Positions 53,273 through 61,920 of a stretch of DNA of 64,000 nucleotides are shown here, piece by piece (the stretch's first letter is position 1; each line of letters begins with the position of its first letter). A program made the translations under genes and the position numbers. A model generated the notes under the pieces. That model made no database searches. It was not told the DNA's origin and saw only the letters and a list, made by a program, of their open reading frames with translations. Origin of the DNA: Microlunatus flavus (GTDB lineage Bacteria; Actinomycetota; Actinomycetes; Propionibacteriales; Propionibacteriaceae); assembly GCF_900110855.1 (NCBI RefSeq), contig NZ_FOFA01000009.1, positions 124,001-188,000 on the forward strand, written 5' to 3'.

Positions 53273-54215
53273 CGCCCTCGAGCGTGCCCTGGTGGAACCG
53301 CTGCCGCCACCGCCCGCCGGAACGCACCCACACCGAGCTGCGCAGCGCGGCGCGCCCGCTCACCCGGCTGCGCCACACCAGCAGCACCACGTCGGGCGCG
53401 AGGGTCTCGACCGAGAGCACCTCGAGCTCGGCGTCGTCGAGCGGGGTGATCGTGGACAGCACCTCGTCGCGCGACCAGAGCCGCCCGGACGCGCCGACCT
53501 CGCTCCAGGCGGGGTCGAGCAGCGCGTCGACGGCGGAACGGTCGGAGCGCACGCGGTCGCTGAGCAGCGCGCGCTCGAGGTCGACGACGTCGTCGAGCTC
53601 GGTCCCGGCGGCGGGGAGGTCGTCCGCGCGCACGTCGCGGGTCGGGGCGGAGGGGACGGCCGGGGCCGTGCCGCCCGAGGACACCGAGAACAGGTCGTCG
53701 TCGGCGGGGACCGCCTCCACCTCGGGCTCGGGGACCGGGGTCGCGCCCGGGAAGCCGGGCCCTGCGTCGGGCTCGCGGTGCTCCCGGAACGCGGTGGACG
53801 CAGCCACCGCCAGCCGGTCGGCGGCCTCGTTGAGCGGGTGGCCGGCGTGGCCCTTGACCCACTCGAAGCGCACGTCCGTGTTCGCGCGGTCGACGAGGGC
53901 CTGGTCCAGGCCCTTGACGAGCTCGACGTTGAGGACCGGCTTGCCGTCCTTCTTGCGCCAGCCCTTGCGCTTCCAGCCCTTCATCCACTGCGTGACGGTG
54001 TTGATCACGTAGAGGCTGTCGCAGTAGACGAGCAGGTCGTCGTCGAGGTGCGCGGTCTGGTGGAGCAGGTCGAGCACGGCCTTGAGCTCGCCCATGTTGT
54101 TGGTGCCGCGGGGCCAGCCCCCGCTCGCCCAGTGGTCCTCGTCGACGTACCAGGCCCAGCCCGCCGGTCCCGGGTTGCCCAGGGCCGAACCGTCCGCCGC
54201 CGCCGTGATCGTCAC
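53256..54215 (-). CDS. rnhA: RNase HI fused to a C-terminal SnoaL-like (DUF4440) domain
   Basis: 319 residues. RNase HI domain at 1-140 with all four catalytic acids: Asp8 (ADGSA), Glu43 (NNMGELKAV), Asp66 (YCDSLYV), Asp133 (NEAADRLA) and His123 in WVKGHAGHP. It degrades RNA in RNA-DNA hybrids. A Pro/Asp-rich linker (141-205) connects to a domain of about 115 residues resembling SnoaL/DUF4440 proteins ([11 protein letters not shown], then [13 protein letters not shown]). The GTG at 54215 gives the standard RNase HI N-terminus; an upstream frame to 54293 adds nothing conserved. Confidence 0.88.
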   Translation of the reverse strand: MTITAAADGSALGNPGPAGWAWYVDEDHWASGGWPRGTNNMGELKAVLDLLHQTAHLDDDLLVYCDSLYVINTVTQWMKGWKRKGWRKKDGKPVLNVELVKGLDQALVDRANTDVRFEWVKGHAGHPLNEAADRLAVAASTAFREHREPDAGPGFPGATPVPEPEVEAVPADDDLFSVSSGGTAPAVPSAPTRDVRADDLPAAGTELDDVVDLERALLSDRVRSDRSAVDALLDPAWSEVGASGRLWSRDEVLSTITPLDDAELEVLSVETLAPDVVLLVWRSRVSGRAALRSSVWVRSGGRWRQRFHQGTLEGGGRAR

Positions 54216-54335
54216 CGCGCGATCGTGCCACGTCGGAGCGCGACGGCCCGCACCCATCCGGACCGGGCCGGTGCCGTACGGGTGGGCGGGCACGCGCCCG
54301 TCGCGCCCCGGTGCGCAGGTGGTCGGGAGCAGCGA

Positions 54336-54361
54336 CGGCTCCCACCCGGAGGTGGGAGCCG
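54336..54361. terminator. 11-bp hairpin downstream of the GlsB-type gene
   Basis: CGGCTCCCACC and GGTGGGAGCCG flank a CGGA loop with perfect pairing, between two minus-strand genes. Probable terminator for the upstream gene. Confidence 0.6.
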
Positions 54362-54472
54362 CGCGCTCGTACCGTCCTCGGCGAGGTCCTCCCGGCGCGG
54401 TCCACGGCCGCGCCCGGCCCCTGCCTCACGACCCCCCACGGACCGTTCGGCGAGAGCCCGGGGAGGCCTGCC

Positions 54473-54748
54473 TCAGACGGTCGTCCTGGTCCGCGACCGG
54501 CCGGTCAGCGCCGAGGCGATGACGACCAGCACCGCGGCGACGAGGATCGCGATGATCCACCGCGTCCAGTCGATGCCCGGGCTGCCGTTGCCGCCGAAGG
54601 CGGTGTAGACGTACCAGCCGATGATCACACCGCCGATGCCGCACAGGATGGTCAGCCAGAGCGGGATGTTGTCCCGGTTCCCGGGGGCCACGAACTTGCC
54701 CAGCAGGCCGATGATGATGCCGGCCACGATGACGCCGATGATCTCCAC
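54473..54748 (-). CDS. GlsB/YeaQ/YmgE family stress membrane protein
   Basis: 91 residues with three predicted helices: IIGVIVAGIIIGLLGKFVAPG, then LTILCGIGGVIIGWYV and WIIAILVAAVLVVIASAL. The GxxxG-rich helices are typical of the transglycosylase-associated/GlsB family, often induced by osmotic or envelope stress; the molecular role is unknown. GTG start with GAGGAGGA upstream. Confidence 0.9.
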   Translation of the reverse strand: MEIIGVIVAGIIIGLLGKFVAPGNRDNIPLWLTILCGIGGVIIGWYVYTAFGGNGSPGIDWTRWIIAILVAAVLVVIASALTGRSRTRTTV

Positions 54749-54842
54749 GATGTCCTCCTCGAGATCTGCCGTTGCGAGCGGCTCGGCACCGGAGATCTTC
54801 CGGTCCCGCGTCTTCGATCAGACCATCGCGGGAACCTGGCTG

Positions 54843-54862
54843 GTACATCCTCAGGGGTGTAC
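54843..54862. promoter_or_regulatory. GTACA-N10-TGTAC palindrome before the response regulator gene
   Basis: Five-base arms at 54843-54847 and 54858-54862, ending ten bases before the start codon. Could be an operator for autoregulation; it leaves little room for a ribosome-binding site. Confidence 0.35.
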
Positions 54863-54871
54863 GGTCTGAGC

Positions 54872-55540
54872 ATGACGACCACGCTGACGCGCCCCATCAC
54901 GGTCGCGCTCGTCAACGACTACGACGTCGTCGTCCTCGGGGTGGCCAACATCCTGGGGCAGTTCCCCGAGCGCGTGGTCATCGCCGAGATCGACACGAAC
55001 AAGCCCGTGCACGACCGGGTCGACGTCGTGCTCTACGACTCCTTCGGCCAGCCCGAGTCCGACCGCGACGAGGTGCGCGTGCTGGTCGAGAACCCGCGGG
55101 CCCGTCGCGTCGTCGTCTACACCTGGAACTTCCACCCCGACCTCGTCGAGCGCGCCCGCCGCCAGGGCGTGCACGGCTACCTGTCGAAGTCGCTGCCCGC
55201 CGCCGACCTCGTCTCGGCGCTCGAGGCGGTGCACGCCGGCGACGTCGTGTTCAGCGAACCGCCCCCGCGGGCCCGGCCCGCCAGCGGCTCGGACTGGCCG
55301 GGGCGCAGCAAGGGGCTGAGCGACCGCGAGGCCGAGGTCCTCGCGCTGATCACCCAGGGCCACACGAACGAGGAGGTCGCCGGCCTGACCTACCTCAGCA
55401 TCAACACGGTGAAGTCCTACATCCGCTCCGCCTACCGCAAGATCGGCGTCGAGAGCCGTACGCAGGCGGTGCTGTGGGGCGTCGAGAACGGCTTCCGGCC
55501 CGACCACCGCCGCGTCGACCACTGGCGCGGTGGCCCGTAG
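54872..55540 (+). CDS. NarL/FixJ-type response regulator (orphan)
   Basis: 222 residues. The receiver domain has the acidic pair in VNDYD, the phosphoacceptor Asp in VLYDSFG, Thr in YTWNF and Lys in YLSKSLP. The C-terminal LuxR-type helix-turn-helix is complete (GLSDREAEVLALITQGHTNEEVA, INTVKSYIRSAYRKIGV). No sensor kinase gene is adjacent. The ATG is chosen because it gives the receiver's normal first strand; the upstream frame runs through the neighbouring gap. Confidence 0.9.
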   Translation: MTTTLTRPITVALVNDYDVVVLGVANILGQFPERVVIAEIDTNKPVHDRVDVVLYDSFGQPESDRDEVRVLVENPRARRVVVYTWNFHPDLVERARRQGVHGYLSKSLPAADLVSALEAVHAGDVVFSEPPPRARPASGSDWPGRSKGLSDREAEVLALITQGHTNEEVAGLTYLSINTVKSYIRSAYRKIGVESRTQAVLWGVENGFRPDHRRVDHWRGGP

Positions 55541-55583
55541 CCGAGGACGCTCCCGAGCTCGCCGGGGGGCCGAGAACGCTCCG

Positions 55584-56480
55584 TCAGAGAACCGGCGGGT
55601 GCCCCGCGCGGGTCATGCGCCAGACCGTGCGCCACGACATCGGCCGCCGCTCGCCGCCGTCCTCGCGCAGACCGATGCGGTAGCCGCGCAGGGTCTCGCG
55701 CACCGCCTCCGACGACCGCAGCCGGCTGCCGCCGACCGCCGCCCAGGCCGCGACGTAGGCCACGCCGACCGGCAGCGGCAGGTTGCGGCGGGCGAGCCAG
55801 ACGCGGTTGCGGGCCTGGTAGCGGTAGAACTCCGCGTGCCGCGTGGGCTGGATCGCCGGGTGGTGGACCTCGATGCTGCCGTCGTAGCGCACGTGGAACC
55901 CGGCGTCCCACACGCGCCAGGCGAGCTCGATGCCCTCGTGGGCGTACCAGAAGGGTTCCGGCCAGCCGCCGGCGTAGTCGAAGGCGCTGCGGCGCATGGC
56001 GACGGCGCCCTCCCAGACGTTCATCGCCGGGCTGCTGCGCGCGGGGTCGCCGACGCGGACGCGCGGGGTCCAGCGCCGCGGGGCCTCGCGCCCCTCGGGG
56101 TCGACGACACGCGGCTGGACAAGCCCGAGCGACGGGTCCGCGGCGAACTGCGCGGCCATCCGCGCGAGCACGTCGTCGCGCGGCAGCACCGCGTCGTCGT
56201 CGAGGAAGAACAGCAGGTCGCCCTCGACCTCCGGGACGCCCGCGTTGCGGCCGGCGGGGATGCCGCGGTTCGTCGGCAGGCCGAGCGTCCGCACCCCGTC
56301 GGGCAGCCCCACGGGCTGCCAGCCGTTGCCGACCACGACCACGTCGAGCTCGACGTCGCGCTGGCCGAGCAGCGACTCGACGCCGGCGCGCAGGTCGTCC
56401 GGCCGGTTGCCCATCGTGAGCACGACGACCGCGAATCGCGTCGGCGTCACCGGGCCGCCGGCCGCGGTGGAGCCGCTCAC
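55584..56480 (-). CDS. Family 2 glycosyltransferase (cytoplasmic, WbbL/rhamnosyl-type)
   Basis: 298 residues. GT-A fold with VVVLTMGNRPDDL, NRGIPAGRNAG, the metal motif FLDDDAVLP and the acceptor-side WEGAVAMRRSAFDYAGG and EGIELAWRVWDAG. No signal peptide or membrane helices of note. It overlaps the CDP-alcohol phosphotransferase gene by four bases (GTGA), so the two act together, probably in making an envelope glycolipid or glycopolymer. Sugar unknown. Confidence 0.87.
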   Translation of the reverse strand: MSGSTAAGGPVTPTRFAVVVLTMGNRPDDLRAGVESLLGQRDVELDVVVVGNGWQPVGLPDGVRTLGLPTNRGIPAGRNAGVPEVEGDLLFFLDDDAVLPRDDVLARMAAQFAADPSLGLVQPRVVDPEGREAPRRWTPRVRVGDPARSSPAMNVWEGAVAMRRSAFDYAGGWPEPFWYAHEGIELAWRVWDAGFHVRYDGSIEVHHPAIQPTRHAEFYRYQARNRVWLARRNLPLPVGVAYVAAWAAVGGSRLRSSEAVRETLRGYRIGLREDGGERRPMSWRTVWRMTRAGHPPVL

Positions 56481-57265
56481 CGGAGCCTCGCCGACCCGAG
56501 CACGGCGGCCAGGTGGCCGACCACGGTGACGACGGCGGAGGCGAGCATGGCGAGCAGCAGCACGCGGGTGGCGTACCCGCCCACGAAGAGGTCGACCACC
56601 GCCGCGGCGAGGACCAGCAGCGACATCTCGATCGAGTGGAAGATGCGGTGGAACGGCACCAGCCGCGCCGCCCGCCTCGCGGTGCGCAGCAGGCCCCGCT
56701 GCGGCACCCGGACGCTCTCGACGTCGGCCATCTGCGTCAGCCCCGCGTAGTGCCGCGACACGTGGACGAGGTCGTTCTCGACCTTGTTGAGGCAGACCAG
56801 CAGCCCGAGGGCCAGGCCCGCGCTGATCCAGACGCTGCTGAGGGCGAGCCCGCCGTTGGCCCGCACCCCGAGCGCGACGGCGATGCCGCACTCGGCCGTG
56901 TAGTGGCCGACCCGGTCGAGGTAGACGCCGCGCGGCGACGAGGTCTGGCGCCAGCGGGCGACCTCGCCGTCGCAGCAGTCGAGCAGCTGCTGCAGCTGGG
57001 CGAGGACGACGACCCCGACCGCGCCGGCGAGGGTGGGCCAGCCGGTGGACACCGCGGACAGCACGGCGCAGAGGATCATGAGCCAGGTGACCGCGTCGGC
57101 CGAGAAGCCGGCCCGCAGCAGGACCCGGGTGAGGTACGGCGACAGGTCGCGCAGGTAGAGGTGGGCCACCCAGTGCTCGGCCCCGGCCCGCGTCCGCACG
57201 CTCGGCGGCTGGGTCACCTCGCGCAGCTGCGCGATGGTCGGCCGCGCCGGGCGCTCGGTGAGCAT
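56477..57265 (-). CDS. CDP-alcohol phosphatidyltransferase family membrane protein, altered motif
   Basis: 262 residues, six or so helices. Motif residues are Asp96-x2-Asp99-Gly100-x2-Ala103-Arg104-x8-Gly113-x3-Asp117-x3-His121: spacing is exact but the last aspartate, the proposed catalytic base, is His. Family members transfer a phospho-alcohol from a CDP-alcohol. An N-terminal hydrophilic segment of about 35 residues precedes the helices. Cotranscribed with a GT2 gene. The substrate is unknown and the enzyme may be altered in activity. Confidence 0.85.
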   Translation of the reverse strand: MLTERPARPTIAQLREVTQPPSVRTRAGAEHWVAHLYLRDLSPYLTRVLLRAGFSADAVTWLMILCAVLSAVSTGWPTLAGAVGVVVLAQLQQLLDCCDGEVARWRQTSSPRGVYLDRVGHYTAECGIAVALGVRANGGLALSSVWISAGLALGLLVCLNKVENDLVHVSRHYAGLTQMADVESVRVPQRGLLRTARRAARLVPFHRIFHSIEMSLLVLAAAVVDLFVGGYATRVLLLAMLASAVVTVVGHLAAVLGSARLR

Positions 57266-57366
57266 CGGACCAGCCTAGGACGGCGGGGCGGAGGCGCTGC
57301 CGAGCCGCGCGGGACCGGCCCCGCGACTCTTGTCCCGGGTTGGGGGCGCGTGCGTACTCTTGGCCC

Positions 57367-57624
57367 ATGGGACGGTTCCTCCCGCTGGTGATCGTGGCGC
57401 TGCTCACGATCTACTGCGTGGTCGAGGTCGCCCAGGCCCCGCCGTACGCGGTGCGTCGCGCACCCCGCTGGCTGTGGGCCGTCGCCGTCATCTGCCTCCC
57501 GCTCGCCGGTGCGCTCGGCTGGCTGTTCTTCGGCCGCCCGACCGCCCAGTCGCGCGGCGAGGTGGGCCCGTCGAAGCGGCCCAAGGCCCCCGACGACGAC
57601 GTGGACTTCCTCCGCGGCCTCTGA
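57367..57624 (+). CDS. Small PLDc_N-domain membrane protein
   Basis: 85 residues with two helices (LPLVIVALLTIYCVVEVA and WAVAVICLPLAGALGWLFFG) separated by RRAPRWLW, the pattern of the phospholipase D nuclease N-terminal domain without the catalytic part. The acidic tail ends DDDVDFLRGL. TACTCT eight bases before the ATG and no ribosome-binding site suggest a leaderless message. Function unknown. Confidence 0.82.
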   Translation: MGRFLPLVIVALLTIYCVVEVAQAPPYAVRRAPRWLWAVAVICLPLAGALGWLFFGRPTAQSRGEVGPSKRPKAPDDDVDFLRGL

Positions 57625-57755
57625 GCCGCCCCCGGGAGAGCTCTCCGCCTCCTGCGGACCGCGTCGCCGCGTGCGCCCCGAGATCACCGACGAGTGTCGA
57701 CTCCGTGTCGCGAGTGATCCGCGCCGAGTGGCGCGCCGCCGCCTGGACGACCGGA

Positions 57756-57811
57756 CGCTGACGCCACCAGCAGCCCGACCGGGCCGTCCACGCAGACGCG
57801 CGGCGTCAGCG
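57756..57811. terminator. Inverted repeat between converging genes
   Basis: CGCTGACGCC (57756-57765) and GGCGTCAGCG (57802-57811), ten-base arms with a 36-base spacer. The surrounding 215-bp gap holds no gene that I can see. Confidence 0.45.
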
Positions 57812-57839
57812 GGAGGGAGGAAGGCGGCGGATCAGAGCG

Positions 57840-59075
57840 TCACGAGCGTCGGAGCAGAGCGGAGACAGAAGATACGGCCTGCTCGACCGCCGACTCGAAC
57901 CGTCGCGTGCTGGCGCCGTCGGCGGTGTCGCCGAAGTAGTACGCGGCGAGGTCGGCCAGCAGGCCGTCCGCCCCTGCGTCGCCCCCGAGACCGCGGGCCC
58001 GCAGCACGTCCAGCACCGTGCCGGCTGCGGACGCCGGGAGCAGCGGCAGCTCGTCGAGGAGCCGTGACGCCGGCCGGTAGGCGGCGGTCGCGGTCGGCTC
58101 GGTGACGACGAGCGGCTTGCCGGTCGCCAGCCAGTCGTAGGCGACCGAGGAGAGGTCGGTGACGCACGCGTCGGCGAAGGCCCACTGCCAGCCGTACGGG
58201 CCGGTGTCGACCAGGTGACGGGTCCCGCGCGGGTCGCTGCGGGCGAGCACGTCGCGGACCGCCCGGTCGGCGGCGGCGTGGGCCGGCGAGGAGAACCCCG
58301 TGCGCGGGTGCGGGCGGTAGACGACGCGGACGTCGGGGTCCGCGACCAGCGCCTCGACGACCGCGACGCCGTGGCTGACCAGCGACCCGTACGCCACGCT
58401 CGGGCGGTCGCCCTCCCACGTGGGGGCGTACCAGACCCGCAGCCCGCTCTCGCGCGGCCAGTCCGGAGCGCCCGGGTAGGCGTGGTCGAGCTGCGGGCGG
58501 CCCACGCCGACCGTGCGCTGCTCGGCGTCGAAGCCCCGCAGCGCCGCCCCCAGCCGGTCGCGGCCCGCGCGGCCGCCGACGAACGTGAGGTCGTACGCCT
58601 TGTGCTGGTTGGAGACGCTGTAGGCCTTGTCGCTCTCGCCGTGCCCGAGCTGGACGTGCACCGGCTCCGCGAAGCGCAGCATGCGGAAGTTCCGCTCGAC
58701 CTGGTTGACGTAGAGGACCACGCGCACGTCGTGCTCGACGACCAGCCGTTCGAGCGCCCCGCTGCCGGGCGCGAAGGCGACGGGGAGCGTGCTCCGGGCC
58801 AGCACCGCCTCGCCGGTGTCGGGACGGTCGACGACGACGAAGGTCGGCCGGGTGCGGGCGAGGTGCTCCAGCGGGAGGCGCCACTGCTCCAGCTGGAACA
58901 GGTTCTCCGGCCCGGTGCAGAAGAAGACGGCGACGCCGCCGTCCGGCACCGGACCGTTCGCCGCCGCCCGCCCGGCGAAGCCCCGCACGGCCACGGCGTT
59001 GCGGCCGCGGCGGACCGCCTCGGCGGCCAGGGCCCGCGCGCTGGCGGCGCGGCGGGCCCCGGGGAGGTCACGCAT
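57840..59075 (-). CDS. CDP-glycerol glycerophosphotransferase-like protein (TagF-type)
   Basis: 411 residues in the Glyphos_transf family that polymerises or primes teichoic-acid-like polyol-phosphate chains. Recognised segments: LGHGESDKA with the catalytic-type His, FVGGRAG, GRPQLD, WYAPTWEG, VYRPHP and TDLSSVAYDWLATGKPLVVTEP. The start ATG lies 11 bp after the gnd stop, with a purine-rich GCGGAGC before it. Adjacent envelope glycosyltransferase and CDP-alcohol enzymes support a glycopolymer pathway. Donor may be CDP-glycerol or a CDP-polyol. Confidence 0.85.
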   Translation of the reverse strand: MRDLPGARRAASARALAAEAVRRGRNAVAVRGFAGRAAANGPVPDGGVAVFFCTGPENLFQLEQWRLPLEHLARTRPTFVVVDRPDTGEAVLARSTLPVAFAPGSGALERLVVEHDVRVVLYVNQVERNFRMLRFAEPVHVQLGHGESDKAYSVSNQHKAYDLTFVGGRAGRDRLGAALRGFDAEQRTVGVGRPQLDHAYPGAPDWPRESGLRVWYAPTWEGDRPSVAYGSLVSHGVAVVEALVADPDVRVVYRPHPRTGFSSPAHAAADRAVRDVLARSDPRGTRHLVDTGPYGWQWAFADACVTDLSSVAYDWLATGKPLVVTEPTATAAYRPASRLLDELPLLPASAAGTVLDVLRARGLGGDAGADGLLADLAAYYFGDTADGASTRRFESAVEQAVSSVSALLRRS

Positions 59076-59086
59076 GCTCCGCGACC

Positions 59087-60589
59087 TCACGAGATCGGCT
59101 GGTCGACCTTCTTCTCGTCGGTGTGCGCGCTCTTGTCCTCGGTGAAGCCGCCGTCGACGGCGGTCTCGGAGCGGTCGCCGCCCCACTCGGTGTGGAACGT
59201 GCCGTCCGCGTCGACGCGGCGGTAGGTGTGTGCGCCGAAGAGGTCGCGGAGCCCCTGGATGAGGGCCGCCGGCAGGCGGTCGGCCCGCACGCCGTCGTAG
59301 TAGGCCAGCGAGGAGGAGAAGGCCGGCGTCGGGATGCCGTTCTGGGCGGCTCCCGCGACCACGCGGCGCCAGGGCTCGAGGCACTGGGTGATCACGTCGA
59401 CGAAGAAGTCGTCGGCGATCAGCAGCGGGAGCTGCTCGTCGCGCTCGTAGGCCTCGGTGATCCGGTTGAGGAAGCGCGCCCTGATGATGCAGCCGCCACG
59501 CCAGATGCGGGCCATCGCCCCGCGGTCGATGCCCCAGCCGTACTCCTTGCTGGCCGCAGCGATCTGGTCGAAGCCCTGCGAGTAGGCGACGACCTTGGAG
59601 GCGTAGAGCGCGCGGCGGACGTCCTCGACGAAGGCGTCGGGGTCCTTGACCTGCCACTCGACCGTGCCGGCCGGCAGGACCGCGCGGGCGGCCTCGCGCT
59701 GGGCGACGCCTCCGGAGAGGGCGCGGGCGAAGGTCGCCTCGGCGATGCCGGTGATGGGGACGCCGAGGTCGAGCGCGTTCTGCACCGTCCAGCGGCCGGT
59801 GCCCTTCTGCTCGGCCTGGTCGAGGATGACGTCGACGAGCGCCTTGCCGGTCCGCGCGTCGTCCTGGGCGAGCACCTCGGCGGTGATCTCGATGAGGAAG
59901 GACTCGAGCTCACCGGAGTTCCACTCGCGGAAGATCGCGGCGATCTCGGACGGGGACTTGCCGGTGCCCCGGCGGATCAGGTCGTAGGCCTCGGCGATGA
60001 GCTGCATGTCGGCGTACTCGATGCCGTTGTGCACCATCTTGACGAAGTGGCCGGCGCCGTCGGGCCCGATGTAGGTGCAGCACGGGACGCCGTCGACCTT
60101 GGCCGAGATGTCCTCGAGCAGCGGGCCGAGGGACTCGTACGACTTCCGCGAGCCGCCCGGCATGATCGACGGCCCGTTGAGCGCGCCCTCCTCGCCTCCG
60201 GAGACGCCGCTGCCGACGAAGTGCAGGCCGTGCTCGGCCAGCTGCTTCTCGCGGCGGACGGTGTCGGGGAAGTGCGCGTTCCCCGCGTCGACGATGATGT
60301 CGCCCTCCTCGAGCAGCGGCACGAGCTCGTCGATGACGGCGTCCGTGCCGGGCCCGGCCTTGACCATGATGATCACCTTGCGCGGGCGCTCGAGCGAGGC
60401 GACGAAGTCGGCCATGGTCTCGGAGGCGACGAAGGTGCCCTCGTGGCCGGCCTCGTCGAGCAGCGCCTGCGTCTTGGCGAAGGTCCGGTTGTGGATGGCC
60501 ACGCTGTGCCCGTGGCGGGCGAAGTTGCGGGCGAGGTTGCGCCCCATGACCGCGAGTCCCGTGACACCGATCTCGGCCTTCTGGGTCAT
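59087..60589 (-). CDS. gnd: 6-Phosphogluconate dehydrogenase, decarboxylating
   Basis: Oxidative pentose phosphate pathway enzyme giving ribulose 5-phosphate, CO2 and NADPH, 500 residues (long type). NADP-binding GLAVMGRNLARN, substrate segments GSGVSGGEEGALNGPSIMPGG and HFVKMVHNGIEY, and C-terminal RDLFGAHTYRRVD are intact. The tail after about 475 is acidic and not conserved. ATG start with AGGAGTGCGGTC upstream. It precedes the TagF-like gene by 11 bp. Confidence 0.96.
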   Translation of the reverse strand: MTQKAEIGVTGLAVMGRNLARNFARHGHSVAIHNRTFAKTQALLDEAGHEGTFVASETMADFVASLERPRKVIIMVKAGPGTDAVIDELVPLLEEGDIIVDAGNAHFPDTVRREKQLAEHGLHFVGSGVSGGEEGALNGPSIMPGGSRKSYESLGPLLEDISAKVDGVPCCTYIGPDGAGHFVKMVHNGIEYADMQLIAEAYDLIRRGTGKSPSEIAAIFREWNSGELESFLIEITAEVLAQDDARTGKALVDVILDQAEQKGTGRWTVQNALDLGVPITGIAEATFARALSGGVAQREAARAVLPAGTVEWQVKDPDAFVEDVRRALYASKVVAYSQGFDQIAAASKEYGWGIDRGAMARIWRGGCIIRARFLNRITEAYERDEQLPLLIADDFFVDVITQCLEPWRRVVAGAAQNGIPTPAFSSSLAYYDGVRADRLPAALIQGLRDLFGAHTYRRVDADGTFHTEWGGDRSETAVDGGFTEDKSAHTDEKKVDQPIS

Positions 60590-60722
60590 GACCGCACTCC
60601 TGTCCGTTTTATGACATAGTCGAGGCGCAGGCTCCGCCACGCGCCGTCGTGAGCGTAGCCGTACGCGTCGGTCCGGAGATCCCTCCCCCAGACCCTGGTC
60701 GCCGACGCCGGAGGTCAGAACT

Positions 60723-61691
60723 GTGCTGGAGCCGCTGGGCATCCCGGCTGACGCGGAAGCGCTCTACGTCGTGCTCGCTTCCCTCGACAGCGCCTCGCTC
60801 GACGACCTCGCGCACCGGACGCAGACCGCGCCCGGCGCGGTGGGCACCCACCTGGACTCGCTCGCCGACCTCGGCCTGGCGGTCGCGCTCGGGCAGGGCC
60901 GCTGGAAGGCGCTGCCCCTCGCCGACGTCGTCAAGGGCCTGAAGGCGCGGCGGATGGCCGAGATCGAGGCCGCGGCCATCGCGGCCGACACCCTCCACAA
61001 CCAGCTGCTCGCCGCGTCGCACAGCACCGAGGACGACGTCCAGGTGTTCGTGGGGCAGACGTCGTGGGCGGAGTACGCCCGGCTCTGCGAGGAGACGACC
61101 ACCGAGATCTGCCTGTTCGACAAGCCGCCCTACGTCGGTGGGCCGGCAGCGCACTCCCCCGACGAGCTGCGCGAGGTCTCCCCGGAGTGGCGGGCGCTCG
61201 AGCGCGGGGTGTCGCAGCGCAGCGTCTACCACCCCGGCTTCGACCCGGAGCGGCTCAAGGAGATGGCGATGTTCGCCCAGGTCGGTGAGAAGTCCCGCAC
61301 CGCCCCGGTCCCGATGAAGCTCATCCTCTTCGACGCCAAGATCGCCTGGATCCCCTCGATGCCGTCCTACATGCCCGGGCACGAGCGCCGGGCCAGCTTC
61401 GTGCGGCACCCGCTGATCGTGGAGTCGCTGGTGTGGCTCTTCAACGCCGTCTGGGACACCGCCATCCCCATCACCGCCGGCACCTACCTCAACGGCGACC
61501 CGCGCCGGCAGATGCTGATCTCGCTGATGATGAGCGGCTCGACCGACGACGCGATCGCCAACCAGCTGGGCATCAACGTGCGCTCGGTGCGGCGCTGGAT
61601 CGCCGAGCTGATGGACGAGCTCGGGGTCACGACGCGCCTGCAGCTCGGGGCGGCGCTGGTCAGGGCCGACTCGATGCGTACGACGGCCTGA
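60723..61691 (+). CDS. TrmB/LuxR-type transcriptional regulator
   Basis: 322 residues. An N-terminal winged helix (LYVVLASLDSASLDDLAHRT, VGTHLDSLADLGLAV) resembles TrmB-type regulators; the middle domain has phospholipase-D-like sensor features (HPGFDPERLKEMAMF, MKLILFDAKIAWIPS); the C-terminus is a LuxR-type helix-turn-helix (MLISLMMSGSTDDAIANQLGI, SVRRWIAELMDELGV). GTG start with GGAGG eight bases upstream. Divergent from gnd by 133 bp, so gnd is a possible target. Ligand unknown. Confidence 0.85.
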   Translation: MLEPLGIPADAEALYVVLASLDSASLDDLAHRTQTAPGAVGTHLDSLADLGLAVALGQGRWKALPLADVVKGLKARRMAEIEAAAIAADTLHNQLLAASHSTEDDVQVFVGQTSWAEYARLCEETTTEICLFDKPPYVGGPAAHSPDELREVSPEWRALERGVSQRSVYHPGFDPERLKEMAMFAQVGEKSRTAPVPMKLILFDAKIAWIPSMPSYMPGHERRASFVRHPLIVESLVWLFNAVWDTAIPITAGTYLNGDPRRQMLISLMMSGSTDDAIANQLGINVRSVRRWIAELMDELGVTTRLQLGAALVRADSMRTTA

Positions 61692-61820
61692 ACCTCCCCG
61701 GCCACCCGCTCACCCCGCCACCCGGACCCACCGCACCGTGCCGCCGCGCGTCCTCGACCCGCCTGGTCGTCCAGACCGGCCGGCCCGCCGCACGAGCCCG
61801 AGCTACCCCCGCAGACGAAC

Positions 61821-61852
61821 GAAGGGCACCTCCCCGAGGGGAGGTGCCCTTC
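61821..61852. terminator. 15-bp hairpin downstream of the regulator gene
   Basis: GAAGGGCACCTCCCC and GGGGAGGTGCCCTTC are perfectly complementary with a two-base apex. It lies 69 bp before the end of the converging small secreted-peptide gene and 129 bp after the regulator stop. Confidence 0.7.
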
Positions 61853-61920
61853 AGCACCGTGCTGGAGCTGCTGGCTGCGTCGGACCCTGCCGGGCCGGCG
61901 CAGAGCCTGGGTGCGTCGGA

